Assembly (NCBI GenBank): GCA_037447655.1
Contig: JBBHKE010000085.1
Span: 147,356 to 211,355, forward strand
DNA length: 64,000 nucleotides
Direction: 5' to 3'
DNA from: Zygnema cylindricum
Taxonomy: Eukaryota > Streptophyta > Zygnematophyceae > Zygnematales > Zygnemataceae
Below, one piece after another: positions 1-10,062 of the stretch; positions within the stretch are counted from its first letter, which is position 1; the number at the start of each line of letters is the position of its first letter. The notes under the pieces are model-generated. The model saw only the letters and a program-made list of their open reading frames with translations, ran no database searches and had not been told where the DNA came from. The position numbers and the translations under genes were made by a program.

Positions 1-119
1 TTTGTACCAGTCTATTTCGGAAAAACCATCCGTACAGTTTTCCTGCAACGTTTCCTATTTTTAAAGGGAATAGGTTTCCGAGGGATTTAAATCGGAAAGA
101 AACAAAATTTATTGCTGAA

Positions 120-419
120 ATGAGAAAAGCAAAACTTGTATCCTACTGTGATTACATTCACGCTCGAATTGCGGAAATTATTCATTTTATGGCGAGATCT
201 CTCCCAGACCCTGTTTGGACTGGTTTGGTGGCAACACTAAAAAAAGATGGAAAAATGATAATTTGCTGTGACGGAATGGATGGAATATGGAGTCTGGATG
301 CTTTGAAGAAGGAATTAGTACATTGCAGAAATAACAAAATTACTGCACCTCTAACAGTAGAAATCTGGTACAAAAGTAAACTCGACAAGATAATTACTCA
401 GAGGGTTCAACTTGTGTGA
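120..419 (+). CDS. hypothetical protein, orphan family copy 1 (99 aa)
   Basis: I do not recognise the function. The frame encodes a 99-residue soluble protein with no signal peptide or membrane segment. Its last 80 residues align without large gaps to the C-terminal half of the 198-aa protein at 3382-3978: an EIIHFMARSL block, then WTGLVA, then an EL(V/I)HC block, then EIW.K.KLD..(I/M)..RV ending one residue before the stop. A third, broken copy lies at 5857-6157. The shared bases with that copy begin upstream of the ATG, at about 105 (5832 in the other copy), and continue into the 3' flank. The duplicated unit therefore included flanking DNA. The protein lacks the N-terminal hundred residues of the longer relative, so it may be a 5'-truncated gene or a 3' exon. 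Conservation of the frame supports coding ancestry; expression is unknown. Confidence 0.5.
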   Translation: MRKAKLVSYCDYIHARIAEIIHFMARSLPDPVWTGLVATLKKDGKMIICCDGMDGIWSLDALKKELVHCRNNKITAPLTVEIWYKSKLDKIITQRVQLV

Positions 420-430
420 GGAACAATTGA

Positions 431-552
431 AAACTTCCATAATTTGTTTTTCATAACAACAATTTTTTGGAAGTTCGAGATCGAACGAGGAGAAACGGAC
501 AAGAAAATCCTGCTTTCTGGAAGGCTGCATCTGCACTTCTTAAGTGCTAGCA
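431..552 (+). repeat. 3' flank repeat of orphan gene, copy 1
   Basis: The stretch after the stop of copy 1 recurs at about 7945-8070, including the run GAAGGCTGCATCTGCACTTC and the 12-bp palindrome AGTGCTAGCACT. In the second place it is separated from its gene copy by a 1.8-kb insertion. The similarity stops just after the palindrome in both copies. Confidence 0.75.
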
Positions 553-2887
553 CTAACTTTGATTTCGTGCGCACTGCACTAAATAAAAATTCGTGCTTTT
601 GGTTCTTTTGGAACTTTCCAGTCTATTAAGGTTTTGCCAATTACCATTTAGTGCACACTATTTCCAGTATTTCTGCTCAAATACTCTTAATAATGTGATC
701 GTACTATATGGCTGAAGCGGCCAGGAAAGTGTATAGACAGCTCAATCTTGTTCAATTTCGTACATTGTTTCTGGTACTGTTTTGATGCTTATTTATCTTT
801 AGGTTAATTGGCTCGTTCCCTTTTCATGTTAAGATACAGTCATCAATTGGTTTAGATGTCAGATTTTATTAGAAATAGGTTTGAAGAACCTGTAAAAGAA
901 TACAGGACAGGTGTTGGCTCATAAAGTTAGTGAAATTAACTTAGATGTAGTCAGAAATAAAAAGTGCGTAATTACAGCTCACTTTGTTCCACTCAACCAG
1001 GTGTTTATTAGAAAAATATCCGGTTTAGTATGTAAATCCTATGGAAGTATTTAATTCCGCTCTGCCATTCATTATTTTATACGAACAATGTTTTGACTTT
1101 TTGTCTTTTACAACTTATTTTTGTGGTTCCTCGTTTCAAATTTCTGGTATGTCGTTTCCTCTTTCTTTCTGTCTTTTTATTTGTGTATATCTAGTTTTCT
1201 GTTGTTTTCTACTCTGGTTATCGAACGAAAATTATTTAAGCAGAGAACAAAAGGCTTAACTTTTTCCTAACATAACAAACTGCCAAATTGAACATTCAAT
1301 GCTTTTGACAAAAGATAATACATTCCCCATTTCGTTGTTTCATCAGCGAAAAGCTTCGATAGCTTCCCTACCATCACTATTTAGTGGTAAACATAGCCTG
1401 TCGTACTTTTTCATCATGACACAAGTTTCGGTTTCGTGGCACCGTGAATGGAAGGTAAGACTGTTACCTTGGACTGTTTGGCTTAAAAATAATCCAATGG
1501 ACGATCACCAAGTTTGACTTGTTCGACTACCCAAAAATTGATTAAACACTAAAAGGGATTAGCAGTGTAGTGTTGATCACACGAAGAGTGGTTTACTGTG
1601 CACCATCCTAAAATTTTTAACCATTGTTCATTTAAAAAACTACAATTGTTACATTTTTAATCTCACAGCCATCGAAAATGTCAACTCAACCACTGCAAAT
1701 TAGGTACACAGCCTTCAAGAGCTAGTATGGATTTACAGAAATTGCATTTCACACTCGAAATGAATAGTAGAATTGGGTCTAGTTTAATGCACGACATTGT
1801 TTTCACCATTTTACAGCTCTGTGATTTTTAGCACTTCTAATGGTTATCCCTCTCCGAAATCTGACGTTCACCATATTGTCCACACTACTTACGGTTCTCA
1901 GCTATGCAATGGGAATTTGAAGGTAACTGAGTGACATTTGTGGACGTTTACCAAGGTCAAAATGATCAGAAAAAAAGAGTTTACATGGACGCTTTAGCTT
2001 CTACATGTTTTCTCACTTGCAGTTCCTGTTCTCCACTGACATTTATGTGCACGTTTCAACAGCTATGCCGATGCCCCTAGACTTAAAGCAGTGTTGGTAC
2101 TGCTAATTATAATTTGCTATTTGCTAATTTGGTAAGCGGTTGAAAATTGTCCATGCCGCTCGTATTTAAACTAGAACCAATGACATTAAACAAACCCCGG
2201 GTTAAACATTTCATAACACTAAAAGTGAATCATGGCGTGCACAACAACTAAAAAATATCTTGTATTTACAATTGTGGACGAGGATAGCTTAAGAAGTGAG
2301 CTAGGATGTAAATTACATTAGAGTTGCAATAAGAACATGTGGAACGGTATTAGTGTGAAGGAACCTGTTGAAAACATAACCCTATACAAAGTCTTATTCC
2401 TACAACACATGATAAGCTGTTGTAGAGTTAAACTGCAGGAGGAATTGTGATAAGAAAATGTGCACCATTACTAGTGTGGGCGAAGCTGGTTCGTAAATAA
2501 CCTTATTTTCTGTCGAAATATCCTTAAACCAAATGGATTTCATACAGTTTTACAACACATGATAGTGGAAGGTAGGATGTATTCCACAGTTTCATCTAAA
2601 GAAAATCAATTTAATAAGTGTTTTTTTGCCTTCATTTGGAATCAAGTTTGTTCAGCTGTCCTTCGTTAAGGACTACTGAAACTTCTACGTCTGCAACACG
2701 ATTTTATTTCAGTTAAAAACTACTTATGTTTGACGGTAGTTAAGTTTCCCGTTTCCTACACAATTCAGTTCAGTTCATATCCAGAGAAATAGGAAAAGCG
2801 CAGAGACAAAAAGATTCACAAATAAAACCAAAACCAAAAATGAATGCCCATAATTTAGGGAAATTAATTCAATAAGAATAACCTCAA
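553..2887. other. no recognisable feature
   Basis: AT-rich sequence with stops in all frames. I see no domain, RNA gene or terminal repeat here. The longest open frames are under 75 codons and are biased to F, S and L as expected of T-rich DNA. Confidence 0.5.
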
Positions 2888-3095
2888 TATGAAACTTGTT
2901 AATTCTGAAACACAAACTGACATCCTTGCAGGATTTTTAATTTCTATCCTTCAAAAGTCGAAGCCAATAATACCTGCCTACAGACTATTTCTATGAAACT
3001 TGTTAATTCTGAAACACAAACTGACATCCTTGCAGGATTTTTAATTTCTATCCTTCAAAAGTCGAAGCCAATAATACCTGCCTACAGACTATTTC
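2888..3095. repeat. perfect 104-bp tandem duplication
   Basis: Bases 2888-2991 and 2992-3095 are identical by eye, beginning TATGAAACTTG and ending ACTATTTC. The identity implies a recent duplication or an assembly artefact. It lies in the gene-poor DNA about 290 bp beyond the 3' end of the 198-aa gene. Confidence 0.9.
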
Positions 3096-3381
3096 AAAAC
3101 CTATTTTTAAGAATGCACAATCGACATAAAGTAGTGGGATAGACACTATCTCCCATTTATTCCTTTGAAACAGCTTTAATAAATCCATTTCAGTAAACTC
3201 TAAAAATTCCCATGGAAAAGCTTTGTTTAACATGGTACCGAAGAAGCAATGACCTAAAAAACCACAAAATGAATACGACATTACATAATGAGCTCAACAA
3301 CTTCCATAAAAAATGAAAGATCTACGCGAGCCGATAAACTTCATATACTTACTTCTACTTATTTCATTTCCACGGAGTCAT

Positions 3382-3978
3382 TCACACAACCAGAACCCTT
3401 CTTGACATCACTTCATCAAGTTTCCTCTTATTCCAGATCTCCGCCGTCAGATTTCGCCTGATACTCACGCAATGTATCAATTCCCTCCTAAAAAGTTCCA
3501 GGTCAAAATTTTGCCTAAAAGGGCGACATCGTAACTCCATTGGTCCACCGCGGTCTTGTGACGCCACCAATCCACTCCAATTATAGTCCACGAGCGACCT
3601 AGCTATGATGTGAAGGAGGTCCGCTATGGTCATCTCCACAGAATTATCTCCATGATGCGGATAGTGGTTGTCAGCTATGTGATGTCGTATTATATCCATC
3701 AATGGGGAGCGGACGTCAGCAGTCACTTGAGACAATGTGCTATGACGTAAGCTTTTCGAAACCGGACTAGTTTTCTTGTAAATGAAGAGCGTATCTTCTT
3801 CGTATACAAGCTGGAAAACGACCTCGTGAGATTTGCTCAAATGTTCGTTGTCGAAACAAACCTTAATATAACCTTTTACATGTTTGGATATTTTTTCAGC
3901 ACAAAAAATTGCGAATTGCTGCAAACCCGGTATCGCCACTGCGGCAGCACCACCAACAGCTGAAACTGGATCCGCCAT
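3382..3978 (-). CDS. hypothetical protein, orphan family full-length copy (198 aa)
   Basis: This is the best candidate for a live gene in the window: an uninterrupted 198-codon frame. The first ATG has a good context (AAAAATGGCG) and a plant-type telo-box just upstream. The N-terminus is Ala/Gly rich (MADPVSAVGGAAAVAIPG) but not a clear signal peptide. The middle has mixed charged segments, and no transmembrane helix is evident. From about residue 115 to the end it aligns with copy 1 (120-419) and the broken copy at 5857-6157: a DLLHIIARSL block, W.GLVA, FRRELIHC, then EIWNKRKLDEVMSRRV at the C-terminus. I do not recognise the domain. The missing similarity for residues 1-110 in the other copies suggests that they are truncated duplicates of a gene like this one. 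No intron signals were needed to read it. Function unknown; coding confidence moderate to good. Confidence 0.65.
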   Translation of the reverse strand: MADPVSAVGGAAAVAIPGLQQFAIFCAEKISKHVKGYIKVCFDNEHLSKSHEVVFQLVYEEDTLFIYKKTSPVSKSLRHSTLSQVTADVRSPLMDIIRHHIADNHYPHHGDNSVEMTIADLLHIIARSLVDYNWSGLVASQDRGGPMELRCRPFRQNFDLELFRRELIHCVSIRRNLTAEIWNKRKLDEVMSRRVLVV

Positions 3979-3980
3979 TT

Positions 3981-3989
3981 TTAGGGTTT
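3981..3989 (-). promoter_or_regulatory. telo-box (AAACCCTAA) before the 198-aa gene
   Basis: The minus strand reads AAACCCTAA two bases upstream of the ATG. In plants this interstitial telomere motif is common in 5' leaders and promoters of genes active in dividing cells. Position supports the chosen start; the regulatory role is inferred. Confidence 0.5.
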
Positions 3990-4086
3990 CAGTTTTTAGG
4001 ACTTTTGAGCCGAGAGAAAAAAATTATAATTTTGATAAGTTTCGAAACGTCAAAGATTTATCATTATGCCTCCTTTTAGGGCTTGA

Positions 4087-4645
4087 ATGTTGCCGTCTTC
4101 GCCCATTTTCAAACTTGGACAGGATTGGCGGTACAGTACGGTACGGTACAGTGACTTATTCGAGCCATTGTCCTCTTCGAAACTCCAAATTTTTCAGCCC
4201 ATTGTACGTTGAAATTCCTCAGTGTACGGACGCGGTTTGAACGAGTTTTTTTTGACTGGTACAGTAATTACTTATTAGGAATCTTTTACAGTATCGATGT
4301 TTTGCAGACTATTATAGGGCAAACCGTACATATCTTACAGTTTTATGGGTAAAATACGTACGATCTGCACTTAAAGCTGTACGATTTATCTTCAAGATTA
4401 TGGTCACGTGATTAACACGTGTTTGCTGCCGTCTTCAGCCATTTTCAAACTTTACAGCTCTCCAGGATTGGTGGTACTGTACCTTCTAAGATTCTCTGTC
4501 GTTCTTCGAAACTCCAGATCTTCATCCATTGGTACTTTGTTGTTTATGTGTACGGAAGAGGCTTGAACGATTTTTTTGACTGGTATAATAATTACACAGT
4601 CGAAGTTTTGTAATCCTTTTTAGGGTAAATCGTGCAGTTCGTATA
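4087..4645. repeat. divergent tandem repeat, two units of about 0.25 kb
   Basis: The segment at about 4087-4337 recurs at about 4425-4645. Shared landmarks, in order, are TGCCGTCTTC, CCATTTTCAAACTT, AGGATTGG.GGTAC, TTCTTCGAAACTCCA, GTGTACGGA and TTTTTTTGACTGGTA. Many substitutions separate the units, so the duplication is old. It occupies the upstream side of the 198-aa gene. Confidence 0.75.
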
Positions 4646-5327
4646 GTTTTTTTGATAGATTACGTACTTTATGCACCAAAACTGTACAATTATAGCCCTC
4701 AATATTATAGCATTATATTCAATATTATTACCCTACGGGGAGTGGCTGCAGATAAAACAAGTTTCGCCTGGTCAAAAAAAATCACAAACGAACCCACGTG
4801 GTCAATTAGGAACATCCAAAAAACACAAAACGACGGAAAACTGGACGCTAAGAGTTTCGGTCAAACGAAATTATTGACCCATTATCTCAAAAAGTAAAAA
4901 TACTGTCGGCTGTCAGAATATTTTTTAAATAAATTTGTGCCATGCGAATGAGTGCGTGACGCTTATAATATGTCTGCCGTTGATTACGACAGTACAGTAC
5001 AGTACGGCACAATAATGTATTGTACTGTCCTGCACTGTAAGACCACTGTATTGACGGCTATTCTGACGGCCGTCAGAGTATGTCTATACTTGTCCGGGGC
5101 TTCGCCCTACCGACTTTCTTTACTAGTAATCCGCTGACAGCAACAATTCCGTACTAAAGCAATTGACCGGTTTTGTGAGTTACCTGAAAGTAGAGTCACC
5201 TTTGGAAAACGCTATTTGGTGTTCAATGAACTAAAGTCAACATAATATTAACAGCAATTAACATACATAAAACCAATTTATCCACACATTCCCAGAATAT
5301 AGCCGCGATGGTACGTGCTCATATAGT

Positions 5328-5371
5328 CGACGTTTAATAGACGTTTGATCGACGTTTTGATCGACGTTTGA
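5328..5371. repeat. short tandem TCGACGTTT repeats
   Basis: Four imperfect units of (G)TCGACGTTT or AGACGTTT with 11-15 bp spacing. No function is evident. Confidence 0.6.
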
Positions 5372-5640
5372 ACATGTGAGAACAGGTTCTGGCTATTTAA
5401 GTATTTTCACCCGATTAATTTTTAGTACGAACCAAATCTGAGTGCGTTTAAAATGTGAATGCGCTTTACAATGTCAACGTCACTCACTTTCCCGTGTCGA
5501 CGCCTTTATGTGACAACTTTGTGTACTTTCGTACCAGAACGAGCAGTTATCTTACGGACTGGCACATTCCGTACAGTGCACTGTTTAGTTACCTCTTGAA
5601 TTAGTGTAATTCACAATAATAAAATCGTACCTTCCCACCT

Positions 5641-5827
5641 TTCCACTTTTCCCCCCCTCCTCCACCACATACACACCTCCACTCCCTCATCCCCTCCCTC
5701 CATTCCCCCCTTCCCACCCACTTTCGCCCTCCTTCCCATTTTTACCCCTCCCTTTCCCCCTCGCCCCCTCCTTCCCTTCTCCCCTCCTCCCTCCTGGCTC
5801 CCCCCTTCCCCACTCCCTCTCTCCCTA
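5641..5827 (+). repeat. polypyrimidine tract
   Basis: About 190 bp of almost pure C and T on the plus strand, with runs such as TTTTCCCCCCCTCC. It ends about 30 bp before the ATG position of the broken orphan-gene copy and just before the point where similarity to copy 1 begins, so it may mark the duplication breakpoint. Such tracts can form triplex DNA. Confidence 0.85.
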
Positions 5828-5856
5828 TTTTGGAAAGAAACAAAATTTATAGCTAA

Positions 5857-6157
5857 AATGAGGATATAACTTGTATCCTCTTGTGATTACATTCACGCTC
5901 GGGATGTGGAAATTATTCATTTAATGGCGAGATCTCTCCTAGACTCTGATTGGACTGGTTTGGTGGCAACACGAAAAAAAGATGAACTTACGGAAATTCG
6001 TTGTGATAGAATGGATGAAATATGGAATCTGGATGCTTTGAAGCGCGAATTGGTGTATTGCAACAAGAACAAAAAGAATGAATCTCTGACAGCATAAATC
6101 TAGTACAAAAGTAAACTCGACAAGATGATTACTACGAGAGTTCAAATTATACGAGGA
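5857..6157 (+). pseudogene. orphan family copy 2, broken
   Basis: Readable translation follows copy 1 (120-419) almost residue for residue: SCDYIHARD, EIIHLMARSL, DWTGLVATRKKD, ALKRELVYC, YKSKLDKMITTRV. A stop follows the third codon and two more replace codons in the EIW segment near the 3' end. The nucleotide match starts at 5832, upstream of the ATG, and is lost at about 6168, where a 1.8-kb insertion begins. The matching 3' flank resumes at about 7945. Confidence 0.8.
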
Positions 6158-6399
6158 ACGATTAAAGATTGTTCACTTTAGGCGACCACCCTAGCCCTTG
6201 GCCTAAAGTTAGGGTAGACATGCATAGAGTATATGTAGGATCTAAGGCAAAAGAGTTTTACTTAAAATAATTCACAAAACATAAATCATTACACAGCGGA
6301 AGCTCATAAAAGACAAGAGGAATATTCAGCCATAAGCAACTTTGATTGGAATTATAAAAGTAGGAATTACATGGTTGTCACTTTGGACACTATCTAATA

Positions 6400-6453
6400 A
6401 ATATGGATTCCCCTCCTATGATTGTGAATATGGATTCCCCTCCTATGATTATG
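6400..6453. repeat. 27-bp tandem duplication
   Basis: Two units of ATATGGATTCCCCTCCTATG plus seven bases, immediately left of the hAT target site. Confidence 0.85.
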
Positions 6454-6462
6454 TCTAATTTT

Positions 6463-7582
6463 TAATGTTGTGTATCGGTAAGGATTTGCCGATAACTGAT
6501 ATGGACCTTTTTTCGGGTACCCGATAATCGACATATTGGTACAATATATCGTTATCGGTGTTATCGCCGATAAATGACCGATATTTATCGGTATTTATCA
6601 GCGATAACACCGATTTCGATAACTATTGGCGATATATGTACGGGTCGTACATATAAATATACGGCCAGGCTCCTCTACGGTACTATATCGACCACCAATG
6701 AGTTTTTTCAAATGATTACCGGGCAGCTTCGGTATCTCCTGTTTTTTTTTCTTGCAAAAAACACGCTAGAAATTAGACGGCCCGTTCGATTTCCGTTCAT
6801 GTGACATATGTGTGCCTGACACGTGGAACGAGAACATTTTTCCTCAACTTCACAATCATTCGGATTTGGAAAATCTTGAAATTTTTTGACATAATTTTTT
6901 GACGTCCATTATAATCTGACGGCAACATCTTGACCGTTTGTTAAGATCCATACATTATTTACTCAACTTCACGGTTTTGGTACGGATTCAAAAAACAATG
7001 TACCTTTCACATCCGACGCCATGGCTTTGTCCCTTTCTTCCTTGGGATACACTAAAGACCTGCCACATGTCAATTTGTCGGCTATTTTGGCATAAGCCGC
7101 CAAAAGAGCCATCCCGAGATGTCGGCGCTCACGCTGACTGTCCGCTCGTATACTTTCATCCCAAGTCGTCCGTTTGATTCTAGCGGCGCGCAAAATGTTA
7201 TTTTGCGTCCGTTGTACTTTGTGTCCGCCGTCCTTTTATCGTTCCATGTTCACCAGTTTGTCGCTACAATTCCGTACGTCGACGTAAAATTATTGTTCAG
7301 TTAACTGGCCAACGTTAACATGCTGCGTTCCCCGTAATAATTTTCAGTTAAATAGTTACGAAACATATTCGTAAACGTGGCATGCCACGCTATATAATGT
7401 AAATAGTATAATACAGTATATAATGAAGTACTATAGAATGCGTACTATATATTTATAAAGTTATCGCCGATATGGAATTTGTTGGTCTCGGACTGATATA
7501 TCGGGACCTCTGACCGTTCGATAACCGATAAATATCGGTATCAGTGTTATCGCGATAAGTTTTTTACCGATACACAACACTA
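6463..7582. mobile_element. hAT-type nonautonomous DNA transposon (1120 bp)
   Basis: The left end reads TAATGTTGTGTATCGGTAA and the right end, reversed, reads TAGTGTTGTGTATCGGTAA. The terminal inverted repeat is thus 18 of 19 and starts with the YARNG pattern known for hAT elements. The 8-bp sequence CTAATTTT flanks it exactly (6455-6462 and 7583-7590), which is the hAT target-duplication length. Both subterminal regions are dense in TATCG/CGATA motifs, expected binding sites for a hAT transposase. No transposase domain can be read inside; the longest frame is a 74-codon minus-strand ORF at 6969-7193 with no recognised motif. It would need a transposase in trans. Confidence 0.88.
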
Positions 7583-7944
7583 CTAATTTTTGTGATCTGT
7601 GATCTCTGTACAATGTGCTTTATGGAATAAATACCATTGCCTAAACAAATTGCTAATATGTGTTGTGTGAGAGAGACAATCTCTTCCTTTGGAATGATCT
7701 CTATTTGTATGGCGGCGCACTGTAATTCGTTGATGAATATTAGCATTCGTGGTCCAATGACTAGATGCCAAAATGTACAATGTCAGCCGTCGATGGCAGC
7801 ATTCCAAAATATGCCAGTTTTTGACTGCGAAATGAATGTCATGCAATCGTCTTTAAATTTCGTACGCCTCGATCTGTCCGTCCGTACGATATTTGTGCTC
7901 TGAATTCAGTACAAAATATCGGCCGAGATCGCATAGAACCAACA

Positions 7945-8070
7945 AAACTTCTATAATTGTTTTTTATAACAACATTTTTTTTTGAAGTGCGAGAATGAAC
8001 GAGGAGAACGGACAATAAAATCTTGCTTTCTGGAAGGCTGCATCTGCACTTCTTAAGTGCTAGCACTAGC
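7945..8070 (+). repeat. 3' flank repeat of orphan gene, copy 2
   Basis: Match to 431-552. This is the displaced downstream flank of the broken gene copy at 5857-6157 and proves that the intervening 6.17-7.94 kb DNA was inserted. Confidence 0.75.
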
Positions 8071-8148
8071 CGTGCCTCCGTAGAGTTGTAAAAAGGGAAA
8101 AATAATATTGTGCATTCAAGTTGAACCATTGGCACTATCAATTTCGTG

Positions 8149-8818
8149 TGTGGACCGCAATTTCTGGCGATCCACACTAATTCTAGTTCTTGAAGGATGT
8201 AGACCTAATTTAGAGAGGTTGAGGTGACAATTTCAATGGATGAAAAATTAACAATGTTGCACTCTGTTTCTCTTTGCATAGTTTAGACAACCCTCAAATG
8301 GTGTGCACATAGTCAACCTTTCTTTATGAGCTCAACACTATGACGCCTGTCGCTATGAGTGTTAAACATTACGTTGCCCGTCGCCACACCGCCCATTGTT
8401 ATTACATTCAATATATATTAGTGTTGGTGCGAAAATAGAATTAATAATACTGATTTAATGTAAGGGGATGTGGCAGATAGTGGTCCACACCCTTAAATAG
8501 AGTTGATTACACTATTAGTGATTTTTGGCCAAAAGAGCTCGCAACCAAATTAGTGTTTTTAACTCTAGTATTAATGGTGTTAAACACTACCTTGCTCGTC
8601 CTTACTAATTTTTAAACATTTTTCAGGAATTAGCGTGAAAACACTATCTATATCCAAGAGTAACAGAAAAAATCTTAGTGGCTTTAGCACTCTTCTGTAT
8701 GACTAATGGTGAAGATTGCAAAAGAAATCCACGTCACTATAATTAACGAATAAATACAAATCCGTATGATTTACAATGGTTGTTTAATCTAAAAGCCAAC
8801 TATTTTAAGAGCACAAGA
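8149..8818. repeat. 0.67-kb dispersed repeat, copy 1
   Basis: Very similar over its whole length to 10063-10739. It starts with an imperfect hairpin (TGTGGACCGC, loop, GCGATCCACA) and ends at ACAAGAGTGATTT. No open frame or known family is evident. In this copy the sequence runs on into CCACTCAAAA, which marks the site that A1 entered in the other copy. Confidence 0.85.
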
Positions 8819-9055
8819 GTGATTTCCACTCAAAACATAAAGATTATTACAACCCAAATCCACATTAACATAATATCCACCACCTGCACTCAAATTCAGT
8901 TCTCTTCCTTTGCATTGAAAAAAAGTAATAATTGGAAAATATAATTGAAAAAAAGGATGAATGATAAAGGGTGGATTGCTAAGAGACGGGAGAGGAAAGT
9001 GCGGATAACACGGAAGTGATTGAAGTGAAAGGGAGGAGGAAAGTGTTGCAGAGTA

Positions 9056-9275
9056 CAGTGCACCGTGAATCGTTATTAGGGTCAATGTTTTTTAGCCACT
9101 TAAAACATTTTTTCTCCGTACACTTGTAGTATTGTGACCTGATTGTTCCAATTGAAAGCCAAGATTCTAAGGTTCCGATTGGCGGTCTCAATTTAAAAAT
9201 TGTACAAAAGTGTACGGAGAAATGATGTTTTACGTGGCATAAAAAACATCAACGCTATTAGCGATGCACGGTGTA
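9056..9275. mobile_element. foldback MITE with about 70-bp inverted ends
   Basis: The left arm from about 9056 (GCACCGTGAATCG... to ...TCTCCGTACACTTGTA) pairs with the right arm (TACAAAAGTGTACGGAGAA... to ...CGATGCACGGTG) over some 70 bases with scattered mismatches. A spacer of about 70-75 bp separates the arms. TA dinucleotides sit at both outer edges and could be the target duplication. There is no coding capacity. The superfamily is not determined. Confidence 0.75.
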
Positions 9276-9289
9276 GAGGAGGAAAGAGG

Positions 9290-9412
9290 GTGCCTGTGGC
9301 CATAGAGGTACCAAGTGTTTTAAAAGCACGCATGAAACATCGAAAAAATAATGATTGATGCGCACAGAACAAATGCAAATAAAAAATTAAATGCGTTGAC
9401 CGACTTTGACTT
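9290..9412. repeat. dispersed repeat shared with 63.65-63.76 kb
   Basis: Aligns with about 63645-63755 through GGTACCAA, GTTTTAAA.GCAC.CATGAAAC, ATGCGCAC.GAACAAA and ATGCG...ACTTTGACTTCA. Diverged copies in the same orientation about 54 kb apart. Nature unknown. Confidence 0.65.
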
Positions 9413-10062
9413 CATAATAATTGCTGCATTCACACAGGGAATGAATGATGAATGAGATGATAAAACGAATCATCCCGTACCATTCATTTCGCAAAAGAAC
9501 AAAAAACAGAGGTGCCAAAATGACCGATCGCCTGGCTGTCAATCTTTTTGGCGCGTAGCTACGGACAAAAAGTACAATTTGGAGCGTATCAAAAAACAAA
9601 ATGTACGGTCAAGTGCGTCAAAACTTGACAACTGTGGTAAATCATCTTTTTTTCGCGAACCCTTTTCGGAATGCAAAAAACTGACTTTGAAAAAACATGA
9701 AGTCGCATTTCGAATGATTCAACCGTACTGTAACTAAATTTTTTAAAATGATGACCCATAACGAACAGCCAATCAGAATCATGTATTCCAGAACATAAAA
9801 AAAATGTAAACTAAAAACTTTTTTGTAATTTTGACGAAAAATCCTCCTCCCTCCTTACCTCCTGGTTAGGCGAACTTTCTCCCCCCACGTCATAACGTCG
9901 CCCATCTCCCATCTCACTCCCATCTGAAACATCTGTTTCACGCTGATTAATTTTTTTTTCCCATCGAAAGCGACATCGCCTCACTTCAAAAAACCTTAAG
10001 GTATCACTCCTTAGAATATTTGTTGATTTTTTTTTATTCAAATCTTATTTATTAATTTTGCA
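9413..10062. other. no recognisable feature
   Basis: AT-rich DNA with short frames only. A local G/A-rich stretch on the minus strand (9811-10041) opens a 76-codon frame with no motif. Confidence 0.45.

Larger units (their letters stand above)
6170..7944 (-). mobile_element. probable solo LTR, later split by a hAT element
   Basis: Comparison with copy 1 shows that the flank of orphan copy 2 is contiguous there but is interrupted here. The inserted DNA begins TGTTCACTTT and ends GAACCAACA, that is TG...CA. Minus its own 1.1-kb insertion it is about 0.65 kb, a plausible LTR. On the minus strand it contains GCTTCCGCTG, which also occurs at the LTR ends of E1 and D1. The flanking pentamers AAGAT and AAACT match at three of five bases, so the target duplication is only suggestive. 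No coding sequence is visible. Confidence 0.5.

Noticed and set aside
1041-1259. 72-codon frame that looks like a membrane protein
   Set aside because: T-rich DNA gives F/L/S/C-rich translations by chance; no relative or start context.
6181-6217. Telomere-like ACCCTAG...TTAGGGT
   Set aside because: Only single, imperfect units facing each other; this is a short hairpin near the end of the probable solo LTR.
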